Source of the DNA: Pseudo-nitzschia pungens
Taxonomy: Eukaryota; Bacillariophyta; Bacillariophyceae; Bacillariales; Bacillariaceae
Direction of reading: 5' to 3'
Assembly: GCA_037355855.1 (NCBI GenBank)
Contig: CM074758.1
Span: 1,833,001 to 1,897,000, forward strand
Length of the DNA: 64,000 nt
Made by a program: the position numbers and the translations under genes. The notes under the pieces are model-generated. The model was not told the DNA's origin and ran no database searches. It worked only from the letters and a program-made list of their open reading frames with translations. Below are positions 11,356 through 22,495 of the stretch, in pieces. How positions within the stretch are numbered: the stretch's first letter is position 1; the number at the start of each line of letters is the position of its first letter.

Positions 11356-14226
11356 TCAAGCGCCAAATCTGTCGGCAAGCGCTGAAAGGAAGTCTTGTTG
11401 CGTTACTGCCACTTCGCCATCCCGATTCAAATCGACGCGGCGCATTGCAATAAACGCGGCTTCACGACAAAGCCCTCCTACATCGGCACCCGTTGCGCCT
11501 CTCTCGAAAAGAGCCAGCGCTAGGTCTTTCAAATCGAGACATTTGGCCTTTGGAATTCTTTCCGTGCGGAGCTTCAATATTTCTTCCAGATCCGATGCAT
11601 CAGGATTTCCCATGTGGAAGTGTTCTTGTAGTCTCCCCGGACGAAGCAAGGCAGAATCCATGCTTCGGATTCGATTGGTGCAGGCTATGACCAACACTCG
11701 ACTCTTTCGTATTGCACTGGATACGCCATCCATTTCGTTGAGGAGCGTTGAAAGGATGCGCGACGAAACATCGTTGCTGTCATCCTCTTCTCGATTGCAT
11801 GCAATCGCATCAATTTCGTCCAGGAACAATACGCAAGGCGAGACAGCTCGTGCTCTCGCAAACAAGGATCGCAATAGTGATTCGGAACCCCCGAGCCATT
11901 TATCCAAGAGATCCGTCGCTCGGACCTGAATGATGGGTAATCCGAGTGAAACGGCCAAACACTTTGCGGCCACTGTTTTCCCCGCTCCACTTATCCCATG
12001 GAAGAGAACCCCGGGAGGTGGCTCCAACCACGACCTTTCGTTTTTCTTTATCTCACCGGTCGGTGATTCGTCCAAGCCTTGCAGAAAATATCTCCACGGA
12101 ACAACAACCTGTCGATAAACGCTTTTCTTCAGCAACGGGTAGCCCGCAAAATCTTGCCAACTCCACAGGTGGATCTCCTTCCAACTCAGCTTTTCGTCGA
12201 ACAGAATGGGTTTGATGACATCCAATTCCGACAATTGCGACGGAACGGCCGACTTGATTGCCTCCCTGAGATCTTCCCACTCCAATCCCGGAACCGGCAC
12301 ACTGCCGCGATCGTCATCGAGTTCGCGCTGCCTGGCGCGAGCCTTCGTTTTGGCGTCCCGATAGATCCTCAGCAAATCTCTGGGAACGCATCCCGCCGTA
12401 GACGACGCCAACGCGGGAATCCAGTCGTTGCGGTTTGCACCGGGAGCATCGGCGTTGGGCATCGATCCTTCCCCCCCACCGTTTTCGTTTTCGTTTTCGT
12501 TTGCCAGGATTTGTTTCCACACCTCGATCCGTTGCGATTGCGTCGGTTGGAGCATCTGGAACGTCTTTTCGAGACGCCCCGATTTGGTGAGTTCCGGGGG
12601 CAGGTTCGCAGCGGACCGGGCGATGCCGAGTATGCGGCACGACCGATGAAAGCGATCGATCGCCTCGACGAGAGCGTTCCGGACCATCATGGTCTCGGAA
12701 TCGGTTCGGACTTCGTCGCCGCTGCCTTCCGGAGTTTCCAGGAGATTCAGATCGTCGACGATCCACAGCCCGCATCCCCTCAGCTTGGGAACCAGCACGT
12801 TCTCCAAGAGGTTTGTCTCGACGCTGGCTCGGAAGACCAGATCTTGAACCGAACAGTAGTAGTAGCAAGCATTGGTTTCGTTTCGGAGCGACCGCCGGTC
12901 GGCACCGGCACCGGGTGGTGGCGTCGTTGCGGCGTTCGGCGGTCGAGGAACGGCGCGGCCGTCCGCGAAGCGATGCGCGATGCAAGAGGCCATCCGAGAT
13001 TTTCCCACGCCGGCGCAACCCGTCAGAAGGACTCCCGTTGCCGCCGAGGCGTCTCCGTGGACGCGAAAGACGTCCGCGATTTCCCGGAGCAGCCCCTCGT
13101 ATCCCGGAACGTCCCGTTCCCACGCCATCGGCGACGACGACGACTCGTCGTCGTCGTCGCTCGGCTCCCGATCGGTTCGGCGCGATTCCCCGTCCGGCAT
13201 CGGGGGACCCCGGATTCGACAGCGATAGTCGTCCGGGACGTTTTCCGAGAGTCGATAGACGCCGCGGCCGCTTTCCTCGCTCGGGGTGTTCGACCCCTCC
13301 GAATCGTTCCCGTCCGGATCACCGAGGAAGGTTACCCTCGCGATCACGTACCCGTGCATGGTGGACAGCAGCAAGACGGATCCTTCCTTCACGATCCGCC
13401 CCTCGAGGGCCGCGGCAACGGCCCGTTCTCCCCTCGTCGCGCATCGATCATCGAAGCGGTGGTTGTTCTTTTTTTCGTCGTCGTTGTCGTCGTCGTCGCG
13501 GGAGCGCTCAAGCCACGGAGTGTCGTCCTCCGCGTACACGCACGAGACGTGAATGCGGCTCCCTTGTTTCAGCGTTCGAACCGGTACCGGGCGGGCTTTC
13601 CACGAGCGGTTGTTTGGGCCCTCGTTTCGCGGTCGCGTTTGCCGCTCCGCCGCCGCCAGCAAAATGGATTGGAATTCCAGCATGGGCAACGGAGCGATTT
13701 CGACCCGTGTTTCTCGGAACCCGGCATCGCTGTCGCTATCGCAATTGCTATCGCTTTCATGGACGTTTTCTTCCCCTCCCACGAGACCATCGGTGATTGT
13801 CGCGCACGACGCATGATGCAAAAAGAAAAACATCACGGGATGCAGTCGAAAGAGACAGGTTGCGGTGGACGATTCCCGACCCGCTCCATCGATTGTTCCG
13901 CTGTCGTTTTCATTATCGTTTTCATTATCGTTTTCATTATCGTTGCCGTCCTCGCCTTCCCAAGCGAGTCTCGAGTCGGACAAGACGGGAGAGGGCTGTA
14001 CCACGAACGGCTGCACCACGAACGAAGTCAGGGGAAGGACGGTCTGGTCATCCCCATCGTCTCGGGAACAGAAGACATGAATGGCGGTCTCTGCGTTTCT
14101 CGAACCCTTGCCACGTTTCCAATGGGTCCAACCACGAAGAGTATTATTATTATCACTGTTCTTCTTACTGATGGGTGTCGTCGGAACAACCTCCGCCAAT
14201 TCCAACCAGCCTTCGTCTCGTATCAT
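11356..14226 (-). CDS. AAA ATPase with two AAA domains, Cdc48/AFG2-like
   Basis: This is an uninterrupted 956-residue protein starting at an ATG. The first AAA domain (about 390-600) has Walker A GCAGVGKS, but the Walker B position reads LWIVDDLNLL instead of the usual DE pair, so D1 may bind ATP without hydrolysing it. The second domain (about 700-950) is canonical: FAGYPLLKKSVYRQVVVPW entry, Walker A GISGAGKT, FLDEIDAI Walker B, LSTLLNEMDG, ACTNR sensor, LLRPGRL arginine-finger region and GATGADVGGLCREAA helix. The N-terminal third is acidic and low in complexity, with KEGSVLLL and GYVIARVTF segments that could be a divergent substrate-binding domain. Architecture fits Cdc48/AFG2 unfoldases. 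PEX1 or PEX6 also carry a weak D1, but I see no family-specific motif for them. The gene ends about 90 bases from the SLC4 stop. Confidence 0.85.
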   Translation of the reverse strand: MIRDEGWLELAEVVPTTPISKKNSDNNNTLRGWTHWKRGKGSRNAETAIHVFCSRDDGDDQTVLPLTSFVVQPFVVQPSPVLSDSRLAWEGEDGNDNENDNENDNENDSGTIDGAGRESSTATCLFRLHPVMFFFLHHASCATITDGLVGGEENVHESDSNCDSDSDAGFRETRVEIAPLPMLEFQSILLAAAERQTRPRNEGPNNRSWKARPVPVRTLKQGSRIHVSCVYAEDDTPWLERSRDDDDNDDEKKNNHRFDDRCATRGERAVAAALEGRIVKEGSVLLLSTMHGYVIARVTFLGDPDGNDSEGSNTPSEESGRGVYRLSENVPDDYRCRIRGPPMPDGESRRTDREPSDDDDESSSSPMAWERDVPGYEGLLREIADVFRVHGDASAATGVLLTGCAGVGKSRMASCIAHRFADGRAVPRPPNAATTPPPGAGADRRSLRNETNACYYYCSVQDLVFRASVETNLLENVLVPKLRGCGLWIVDDLNLLETPEGSGDEVRTDSETMMVRNALVEAIDRFHRSCRILGIARSAANLPPELTKSGRLEKTFQMLQPTQSQRIEVWKQILANENENENGGGEGSMPNADAPGANRNDWIPALASSTAGCVPRDLLRIYRDAKTKARARQRELDDDRGSVPVPGLEWEDLREAIKSAVPSQLSELDVIKPILFDEKLSWKEIHLWSWQDFAGYPLLKKSVYRQVVVPWRYFLQGLDESPTGEIKKNERSWLEPPPGVLFHGISGAGKTVAAKCLAVSLGLPIIQVRATDLLDKWLGGSESLLRSLFARARAVSPCVLFLDEIDAIACNREEDDSNDVSSRILSTLLNEMDGVSSAIRKSRVLVIACTNRIRSMDSALLRPGRLQEHFHMGNPDASDLEEILKLRTERIPKAKCLDLKDLALALFERGATGADVGGLCREAAFIAMRRVDLNRDGEVAVTQQDFLSALADRFGA

Positions 14227-15200
14227 AGTGTTTGTTCGATGCTTTCAATCCGGTAACGTCAAGTATTATTATCGGAATGTGCTTGGTATTGGTCAGACTG
14301 CGAAACATCGGCGGGGGACGGAATCAATCAAAATTGCTTTTCTATTGCCTCGCAGACCCTTTGTCCATTCGCATTCTTTGTGGTATGCGTATGCGCTCTT
14401 AGTTCTCGGTGAATCTTTTTTTCTCTTTCGATCTTCTCCTCGCAATCGACCTCGTCGGTCGTTTCTAAAAAGCATGAAATGGTTGGATTGGAAGCTATAC
14501 TGGAGGCATATAGTGGAAGATTGAAGTTTAACTGGTCGTCGGCTTGTGGAGGTGATCCTCAATCGCCCATCACCCATCACCCATCACCGATTACGAGTAT
14601 GGTGTGAAAGAAAATTGCTCGTTGCTCATTCTGATCGTAACCTTACTTGATAGCATTCGTGATTGGATTTGTTGCAATGGGACTCACCAAAATCCCCCTT
14701 CTAACCCCGAATTTCAATAAGGTTACAACATAAGATTTTACTGTACCGTACAGTAATCTTACCGTAACCTTAACCTTACCGCTTTCGTTGTCAAAATCAA
14801 AACAAATTGATTGATGAGATGATTGGGATGAGATCAGTAGTCTTAACATAATACTTCGTACTTCGGATGAAGTAACCTTACGAGCATGAGATACCGATAG
14901 GACTCGATCCAAAATCAAAACGACTTGTACCCAGAAGCCGGAACTGTAAACCGCACACGGCGCAAGCAGGAACAGGAACGCAACATCACGCATTGATTGA
15001 ACATCGCACGAAGCTGTCCAATCCAACGGCGCTGCTCAGATATCGTTAGTCTTCCTTGTCTTCCTTGCATTTTCATTAGAGTCGAACCCGGATGACTGCA
15101 TTGCTTCGATCGATGGAACAGAACCGAAGAAGATAGGCAGCACACACGGGAATGTCGGCCTCGTAGCACGCGCAGCAGTTGTAATCAGCAGTTTTCAACA
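14227..15200. other. Divergent promoter region
   Basis: This is the shared upstream region of the AAA ATPase and bromodomain genes. It holds a short (CCCATCA)n repeat at about 14565-14588 and five TAAGGTTA/TAACCTTA words (14638, 14718, 14765, 14771, 14873). No gene is supported. Confidence 0.65.
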
Positions 15201-18200
15201 ATGTCGAACAAAAACAAGAAGATGCCGACCTTTTCCATCGGTCTCAAGGCCGGTGTCGATGTGAAGAAGGCTCTCCTGAAATCGAAAGATCCGGCCGAAA
15301 CGATTGCCAGCTACCAGAAGACTCGTTCCCTCCACGCCATGTTTGCCAAGGCGTTTGGAACAAGAACACAGTACGAAGTGGAAGAAACCAACAGCAGCAA
15401 CAACAGCAACAACAGCAACAACAATAACGCCAACAACAGCAACGGAAACAGAAACGGAGGCAGCAACGCAGCCAGTGTCGAATCGTTGGATACGGACTCG
15501 GTCATGAAGTTCCTCGGACACATGGGCGTTTCCCAATACCTCGTTCACAAACGCATCGGCGACGCGCTGCAAAAGGAACTGGAGAACGAACTGCGAAAGG
15601 TAACGTCGGAGCAAGCCTTGCTGCACCTGCTGCAAAATTGTTGGCAGTACGCGGTTTCCAATGCGGAATTCCGACCGATCCTGTGGGCCGTCCTGAAACA
15701 GCTGGGTGCCAAGACGCCCCTGGCGGTCCTAAAGAAATTGGCGGAGCGGGAGAAAAAGACGGGGAAGCTGAAGCACGCCGATATTTTTCGTCCCCTCCCA
15801 CCCCTCCTGAAGCGATTGGTCTGGGAGGCGGATTGGGCGGACAAGGTTCCCATCGCCAAGGAAAACAGCGCCGCCGTCAATTCCAAAAAGTACCTGCAAA
15901 TGGTCGAATCGACCCTCTTGCACGAAACCGTCCAGCCGCTCATCGAGAAATACACCTCCACGCCCCTGCTGGTGGAATCGGCGGGAAAATTCTTTGTGAA
16001 CTCGGTCACCGAGCGACGGGTCCTGACGTCGGCACGGCGGGCACTGACCAACTCCGTTTCCGTAACGGCGAGCGCCAACTCGAACTCGCCCAACCGATCC
16101 GGGGCGGCGCAAGTCCCTGCTGGCCACCAAGCCGTCGTCGTCGTCGTCGTCGATCGCTCCGGGGGGAGCGACCACCGGCGGCGGCGGCAACGCGCCCGAA
16201 TCGCTGGCCCGGGCCGGAAAGTCCGTCTCGCAGATCCGAAACATGCTCAGCGACCTGTCCCGGGGAGCCTCGTCGTACCGGCCGAACCTGCTGCACGCGA
16301 TCCTGTCGATTCCTCATGGCGCAGCACGGTGCGCGGGCCCCCATTGCCACGACGGGGACCTTCCGCGGGCTCCTGGCGGGCCCGGCCCACCTGCACTGCA
16401 CGCTGGTGACGGACATTCTCCTGTCGTCGGGAGGTCCCCTGCCCAAGCAGTTTGTCCACGTGCACGGCCTGGCCCGGGCGCTGGACGATGCCGTCAGGAA
16501 CGGATTCTTTTCCGACAAGGATCTGATCAGGGTGCAGGAAACCCTGCGACTCGTCTACGAAGCCGAACCCACGATCGAAAAGGACGGCGAGAAGGACGGC
16601 GGCGGGGGCCCGAACGGCGGCGCCGCGAACGGAACCAACAAGGGAGATCCGGCGGATGCGGCCTCCAAGAAGAAAAACGTTCCCAACAAGTCCCTCATCC
16701 GGCAGCTGAACCAGATCATCACGGCGGGCCTCGCGGAGATGAAGGACTCGGATCCGCAAACCCTCTTTCTGAATCCCGTCACGGACGACATCGCGCCGGG
16801 CTACAGCGATCTCATCAAGAAACCCATGAGCATCGTCACGATGGAAACCAAGATCGACAACAATCAATACCACGACATCAAACCGTGGGAGGAGGACGTC
16901 CGTCTCATGTTTCGCAATTGCGTGAACTACAACCGCGGACCCAGCGGGCAGTGGTTCCGCGGGGAGGCCAAGCGCCAGCAAAAGGTCTTTGTGGACGAGA
17001 TTCTGCCGAAGGCCAAGAACCTGTTCAAGGTCGAGCAGCAAAAACGTAAGCCCGATGAGGACCTGGCGGAACTGAAACGCAAACGGGAGGAAGAAGAGGC
17101 CAGGAACAAACCGAGGATCAAGCCCCTGGAACCGGGACGAAAGAAGCGCAGGATCGATCCGCAGGAACAAACCCTGTCCATGGCGGCCCTGGCGTCGATG
17201 CTCCTGGCGGATCCGTTCGTGGTGCGGATCCTGCTGGATCGGGTGCTCCGCTCGCTCCGGACCCAGACCGCGAGGGGCGCGGCCATTCCGGCCGAGCACA
17301 GGGTCATTCCGTCCGTCATGCAGCTCCTGTACCTGGCGCAATTGTCCCCCCAGATCTGCGCCATGCGGGGCCGGCAATTCATCGTCTTCGACACCGGCCT
17401 GGAGCTGCCCAAGACGATCGACGCGGTCGAGAGCACCCTGCCCTACACGTCGCTCCGGCAGTACCTGCCCATCATCGTTCACCTGCTGCGGGACGCCGAT
17501 CTCGACAAGCGCCTCGCGGTGGGCGGTGACCTGCACACGGTCGCCAAGTCCGGGCTGCCCCGGCCCGAACCCCCCCGGATCCCCACCGGGACCGAGGGTT
17601 CCCCCCTCCCGCAGATCGCCATGGCGCTCCTGGAGGGCGCATTTGTCGGCGTGTGCCTGCCCGGAAACTCGCAGGATTCGTCGCTGTCGATCAGCTTTGC
17701 CAAGTTCTCCAAGACCTTTTGCGAGCTCGCGCACGGGAACGTTTGCAACGAGGTCGCCTTTTACAGGAGCCTGGTTCCGGTCATTCTGCGGCACAAGGCC
17801 CGGTTGAACAAGGCGGTCCGCGACGTGATTGTTTCGACGTGGCTGGATTGGTTGAAGACGTCCGTTCGGGGAGGCGGCGGCGTTGGCAACGGCGGCGGCA
17901 ACGGCGCCGAATCATCCGCGAGGGGTTCGATGGACTCCCCGGCGCACGAATATCTGATTCGTCTCCTCAACGAATGGGCCGGCGGTTTTGGCAACATTCT
18001 CATGCCGAGGGATTTGCTGCTCAGGGTTGCGACCGAGGTGCTCGAGGTGGTGAACGAGACGGAGGTGCTCCCGGAGCGCAAGTTGTCGGAGCTTTGGAAG
18101 AGGGCCAACAACGGCAGCGGCGACGGCGACGACGACGACGGTTCGAAGTTCGGTCCCGTAAAGGAGCAATACGAACGGTTGCTGGGCCTCTTGCCCGAGA

Positions 18201-18325
18201 CCCACGCGGCCCAATGGAAGCAATCTGCCGGCATCGAAGCGACGACCGACAATGGCGACAGCGAAAACGAGAACGAGAACGACGACGACGACGACGAGGC
18301 GGTCAAAATGGAATTGGACGGTTGA
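15201..18325 (+). CDS. Bromodomain protein, two +1 frame breaks
   Basis: This is a chromatin reader that probably binds acetyl-lysine in the nucleus. The start ATG at 15201 follows CAACA. Coding moves +1 near 16100 (GGGG) and near 16312 (ATTCCTC). Removing two bases gives 1041 codons, or 1040 residues. The bromodomain lies at about 490-610: SLIRQLNQII, FLNPVTDD, KKPMSIVTMETKIDNN, DVRLMFRNCVNYNRG. The conserved Tyr and the acetyl-lysine-binding Asn fall in NCVNYN. A basic, charged helix (KRKREEEEARNKPRIK) follows directly. N-terminal to it are an Asn-rich tract (about 56-90) and helical segments without a recognised fold. The ~400 residues after it look alpha-helical and are unassigned, and the tail is acidic. 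The orthologue family is not clear to me. Confidence 0.83.
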
Positions 18326-18622
18326 AACAACGTCTCGGGAACCCGATCGTTCGGTGCGGAAAATTTTGCGGACGATTCGCGAACGCGTGTCCGTACCGCG
18401 GTGCGCGTAGTATCGCAGATCCTTTTCCATCCTATTTCTCGAATCATTCGTTTTCCGCGCAATGCCCACGACGATGGCTAGAGTCCACAATCCACAATAT
18501 TATAATACGAAGTAATATTTACTACACTAAATAATAAATATTACGATGGAATCATTTTTCTGTTTGATTCTTAGCCGCCAGCTTTTCCATCACGATCATC
18601 AGTATCATCACCATGGTCATGG
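18326..18622. other. Convergent 3' gap
   Basis: This gap separates the bromodomain stop from the ferredoxin/TPR-like gene's stop. It is AT-rich with no gene. Confidence 0.6.
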
Positions 18623-19749
18623 TCATGCATCCCTTGGCACGGACGCCCGGAGGCGGGTCAATCGAAAGCCCAGCGTCCGCCGCCGGTTGGCTTCCATGGG
18701 AGTGATGCGTTTCTTTTTCTTGGCGGGTTTCCGATCCTCGGCTTCGTAGAGGCCGAACAATGCCTCGAGAACCTCGAGCTCGTTGCTCTCGTCGTTTCGT
18801 CCTTGCTGCCCCTGGTTTGGTAAGCGACCTGCAGCACCTCGAGGGCTTCCACCGAGGAGGAGGAAGACGACGACGATGGTTTCGACAACTCCAGGGCCTT
18901 TTCGGCCGAGCTCACGGCCCCGTCCGCGTCCTTGGTCTGCAGTTTTGCCGACGCCTCGTTGCAGAGCGCCTTGACCAGCCACTGCAGCGCCGCAGCGGTT
19001 CCGTCGTTGTCGTTAATGTCATTGCCATCTTCATTGCCATCTTCGTTGCCGTCGTCGTTGCGCCGGCGGCCCGCCAATTCCATGGCCGCGTCCGTCCCCT
19101 TGTCAATGCCCAGTTTGTACTTTTCGAGGGCATCGGCGTACTTCTTTTTCTGGAGCAATCGGTCTCCCTCGAGGCAGAGGTCGATTCCCTCCAGGACGGC
19201 CCTCCGATTGGGATCCAGATCGCTCTCCTCCCCCAGCGAGAGCAGATCCAGCAGTTTTTGGTTCGTGTTCAGCTTGCGGTGGCTCTTGAACCGGCCGGTG
19301 CTCTCGGCCGTTTCCTTGGCGACGGGTCCGTTCCCGCAGAGCGAGCAACAGACGCCCGGGACGACGGTCGTCGTCGTCGTAGTAGTAGTAGTAGTAGTTG
19401 TTGTTGCTGCTGCTGTTGCGGAAGACGACGAGGATGCCGACAGCGCCTGCAGCTTGAGCAGGGCCTCGTTGGCGCCGTCGGCGACACATCCCGGCGAGAG
19501 GCAAATCTCGATCGTTGTGGTTTGCGCGGTCGATGCATCCGTCGCGTCGGCGCTGCCGGAGAGCATTGTCGTCGTCCTCGCAGCAGCAGCAGCAGCAGCA
19601 GTAGCAGCAGCAGTCGTGGTCGAGAACGGTGACGCCACATTATTGCTTGTCACCAATCTTGCTCGGTGACAGCATGTCTCGTCGTGACAATTCTGCCTTC
19701 TCCCCAAAGCAAAGAGCAGCACCGAGGAAAGACCCTTCATCAGCAACAT
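18623..19749 (-). CDS. Thioredoxin-like [2Fe-2S] ferredoxin fused to TPR-like helices, one -1 frame break
   Basis: The N-terminal part has the cysteine spacing of thioredoxin-fold 2Fe-2S ferredoxins: EICLSPGCVADGANEALLKL, then VCCSLCGNGPV after a Ser/Thr spacer. The second half is helical and TPR-like: LLQKKKYADALEKYKLGID, WLVKALCNEASAKLQ, AVSSAEKALELSK, EALEVLQVAYQTRG. The C terminus is read only after a -1 shift near 18815, most simply a missing G in GGGG. It then continues ELEVLEALFGLYEAED and ends in a basic tail, giving 375 residues. The first ATG (19749) adds a hydrophobic stretch that could be a signal peptide, while the ATG at 19566 starts just before the ferredoxin-like part, so the start is open. 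Poly-Ala, Thr and Ser runs come from expanded codon repeats. The redox role is inferred from cysteine pattern alone. Confidence 0.68.
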
Positions 19750-20431
19750 GATGCAAATTCGTCGCCGTGGTTTTCGTAATTTTCTCGAGATCCTTCCTTT
19801 CCGCTTTTTGTTGTTTGTCGGCGACGGATGGAACTTTGAAAAAAATAATTAATAGAAGTAATGATGATAACGACGGTGTGACGATGTCAGATGGCATGTG
19901 AAGCATGAAATCGACGATCGCCTTTTTCCTTGGAATGAGAAAAGTTCTTTTCGAAGTTTGAATTTGAACCAACAATAAAATCGGAGTTGAGATTGAAGAT
20001 TTGGAAGATACGAAGTAAGGTTAAGACTTATTTGTACGGTACTTCGTAAATCTTACCTCGTAAGTTCCGCGCAACAACATTCTCTGTGATGTGTGATGTG
20101 CTGTGTGCTGTGTGCTGTGTGCTGTGTGCTTTGTGCTTTGTGCTTCATGAAAACACTAAAGCTGTTCCTTAGAATTGTTTGGCGCGCCCATCGAAAATCG
20201 AGGAATCAATGTGGTCCTTCGGTGCATCATCATTCATCACTCATCATTCATCATTCTGTTCTTTGTTCTGAATCTGCCGAAAAGTGACATAAGACATCTT
20301 CCGACGTTCCGTTTTCATTCATTCTTTTTATTCATTCCTTGTTGCACTCGAGAGTCGTACAAGGTCCGTGTTGCAGTCCGACACAACGACGAATCAATCC
20401 GATCACAGAACGGCACCAAACAAGTATCACA
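19750..20431. other. Divergent intergenic region with TGTGC minisatellite
   Basis: This is the shared upstream region of the ferredoxin/TPR-like and PsuG genes. It contains a TGTGC/TGTGT-type minisatellite at about 20087-20145 and TAAGGTTA at 20016. No gene is supported. Confidence 0.6.
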
Positions 20432-21652
20432 ATGGTCACCATCCCAATGGCGCGCAGGCCGATGCTGCCACACCAACTCCTCGAAAAAATGGCATTCGCC
20501 GGTGGAAGCCCGATCGCGAACGGAGTCCGTCCCTGTCGCCGTCCCTGTCGCTATCGGCGCCGGATGCACATTGGACGAGACCTGCCCGGTGTCCCCCGCA
20601 ACGAGAGGCCGCCGGGCGTACACTGAGCTCGCACTCGCAGTCGCTTTCGCACTCGCAGTTTTCCGCGGGATCCCCCATCGACCCGAGCTATCTTCCGCGT
20701 CGACGACCGCGTCTCCGAGGCCGTCGCCGGGGGCCGCCCCGTCTGCGCGCTGGAGAGCACCATTGTCGCCCACGGCATGCCCTTTCCGGAAAACCTCGAG
20801 CTGGCGAAGGAGGTCGAGGAGATTCTCGAGGAACACGGGGTGGTGCCGGCCACGGTGGCCGTCAAGAACGGCGTCTGCCGGGTCGGCATTTCGAGGGACG
20901 AATTGGAGGACCTGGCCAGGGCCGGGGAGGAGGGACGTGCGCAAAAGTGCTCGACGCGGGACCTGCCCGTGATTGTGGGGCGGGCGGCGGCGGCGGCGTC
21001 TGCTGCTGCTGCGGCTTCGGAACCGGCGCAATGGGGCGCCACCACCGTGGCGTCGACCATGAAACTGGCGCACCTGGCCGGAATCGCGACCTTTGTCACC
21101 GGAGGCATCGGCGGGGTCCACCGCAACGGAGAACTCAGCATGGACGTCTCTTCCGATCTGACCGAGCTCGGCCGGACCCCGGTGGTGGTGGTCAGCGCCG
21201 GCATCAAGTCCATCCTGGACATACCGCGGACCCTCGAGGTGCTCGAAACCAACTCCGTCCCGACCCTGAGCTGGCAGGCGGACGAATTCCCGGCCTTTTT
21301 TTCCCCGGCCTCGGGAATCCCCAGCCCGGCCCGGGCCGATTCGGCGTCCGAGATCGCCCTCGCCTACGCGGCCGCCCGCGGGCTGGGACTCCGACAGGGC
21401 ATGCTGGTGGGGGTGCCGAACCGCGATCCGGCGGGGGAAAGCGTCGAGGCCTCCATCCGATCGGCGCTGGAAGCCGCGGAGGAACGGGGGATTCGGGGCC
21501 GGGACGTGACGCCGTACATTCTCAAGACGGTCGCGGAAACCACGGGGGGAGACAGCCTGAGAAGCAACATGGCGCTCGTGCGGCAAAACGCGAGGGTCGG
21601 AGCCCGGATTGCCGTTGCGATCGCGGAGCTGGGGCGGCGGCAGCAGCAGTAG
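20432..21652 (+). CDS. psuG: Pseudouridine-5'-phosphate glycosidase (PsuG/IndA family)
   Basis: The enzyme reversibly cleaves the C-glycosidic bond of pseudouridine 5'-phosphate to uracil and ribose 5-phosphate. The core (from about 20720) is unmistakable: CALESTIVAHGMPFPENLE, ATVAVKNG, GATTVASTMKLAHLAGI, FVTGGIGGVHR, DVSSDLTELGRTPVVVVSAG, KSILDIPRTLEVLET, VGVPNRDP, and TPYILKTVAETTGG near the end. Family residues for phosphate and metal binding lie in these blocks. The N-terminal leader is uncertain. ATG 20432 (CACAATGG) opens a frame that stops at 20626, and at least one further frame change is needed before the core frame is reached near 20710. A presequence, an unrecognised intron or indels could explain this. 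The product is about 405 residues. The poly-Ala insert near 20990 is lineage-specific. Confidence 0.87.
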
Positions 21653-22495
21653 CAGCAGCAGTAGTAGTAGCGCACTACGTGCAGCAGCAGCAGCAACAGC
21701 AACAGCAGTCGGTGCCGATCCTATGTACCCGTTTTGAGAGCCTTGTGAGCTTGGGTAGGAAGTGAAAAGGAAATCGAAAGTCCAAACAAACAAACGAAAA
21801 AAAAGAATTATTCAGCACAGAACATTACATGGCCTGTCTATGCCACTGATAGCTTTCCTTAAAAATATCATCTATAGTTCAGTGACATCGTTCACACCAC
21901 CAGCACTCGAGTTCTGTACGTCCGACACAAGGATGGCACCTGCTCTAGGTAGCTGCCGATGATTGAGTATAACTATAGACTAGTTTGTAATATGGTTTTG
22001 TTCCTCATGTCAAAAATGATTTCAACATGAATATTATTATTTTGAATGATTTTAAAAATATCTCGAACTTTATCTGAATCAATCGATGTCCGTCCTGCAA
22101 AATCTTCCAAAAAGCTAAACTAGTCCCTGGAAAATCTTTCGTTGCGTGAAAACGCTGCATCATCGTCAATAAAATCTGTCATTCTTCATCATACCGTATC
22201 AATCTCAATCAGTCGACTCACGAATTACCGTTCCATTACCCTCGACGGCTCGATCGCATGGTGCTTCACCGAAGATGATAGTTGCTGGTACTACCGGTTG
22301 GCCAGTGCACTCTCCCACCAGGACCACGCATCGATCCCCGTCGGCGAATGCATCGACCGCCTCTTCGAGACGGAGAGTGGATGGAAGGAAATCTATCAAT
22401 CAATCATCGGTGTGAATGGCGCAGAATAGACTAGACTAGAATCGAACAGAACAGAACGCAACTTCAACACCCAATCGACTGCGTTTCAAAAAACA
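21653..22495. other. Intergenic region
   Basis: A CAG/AGT trinucleotide run immediately follows the PsuG stop, and AT-rich sequence follows that. A 95-codon open frame at 22142-22429 has no recognisable domain, and the opposite strand is also partly open. I do not call a gene. Confidence 0.5.

Noticed and set aside
11356..14226. Assignment of the two-domain AAA ATPase to PEX1 because PEX10 lies nearby
   Set aside because: Proximity is not evidence, and no PEX1-specific motif is visible. The second domain resembles Cdc48/AFG2 more.
12079..14256. A 725-codon open frame antisense to the AAA ATPase
   Set aside because: It is a shadow of a GC-rich gene on the opposite strand, with no domain or composition of its own.
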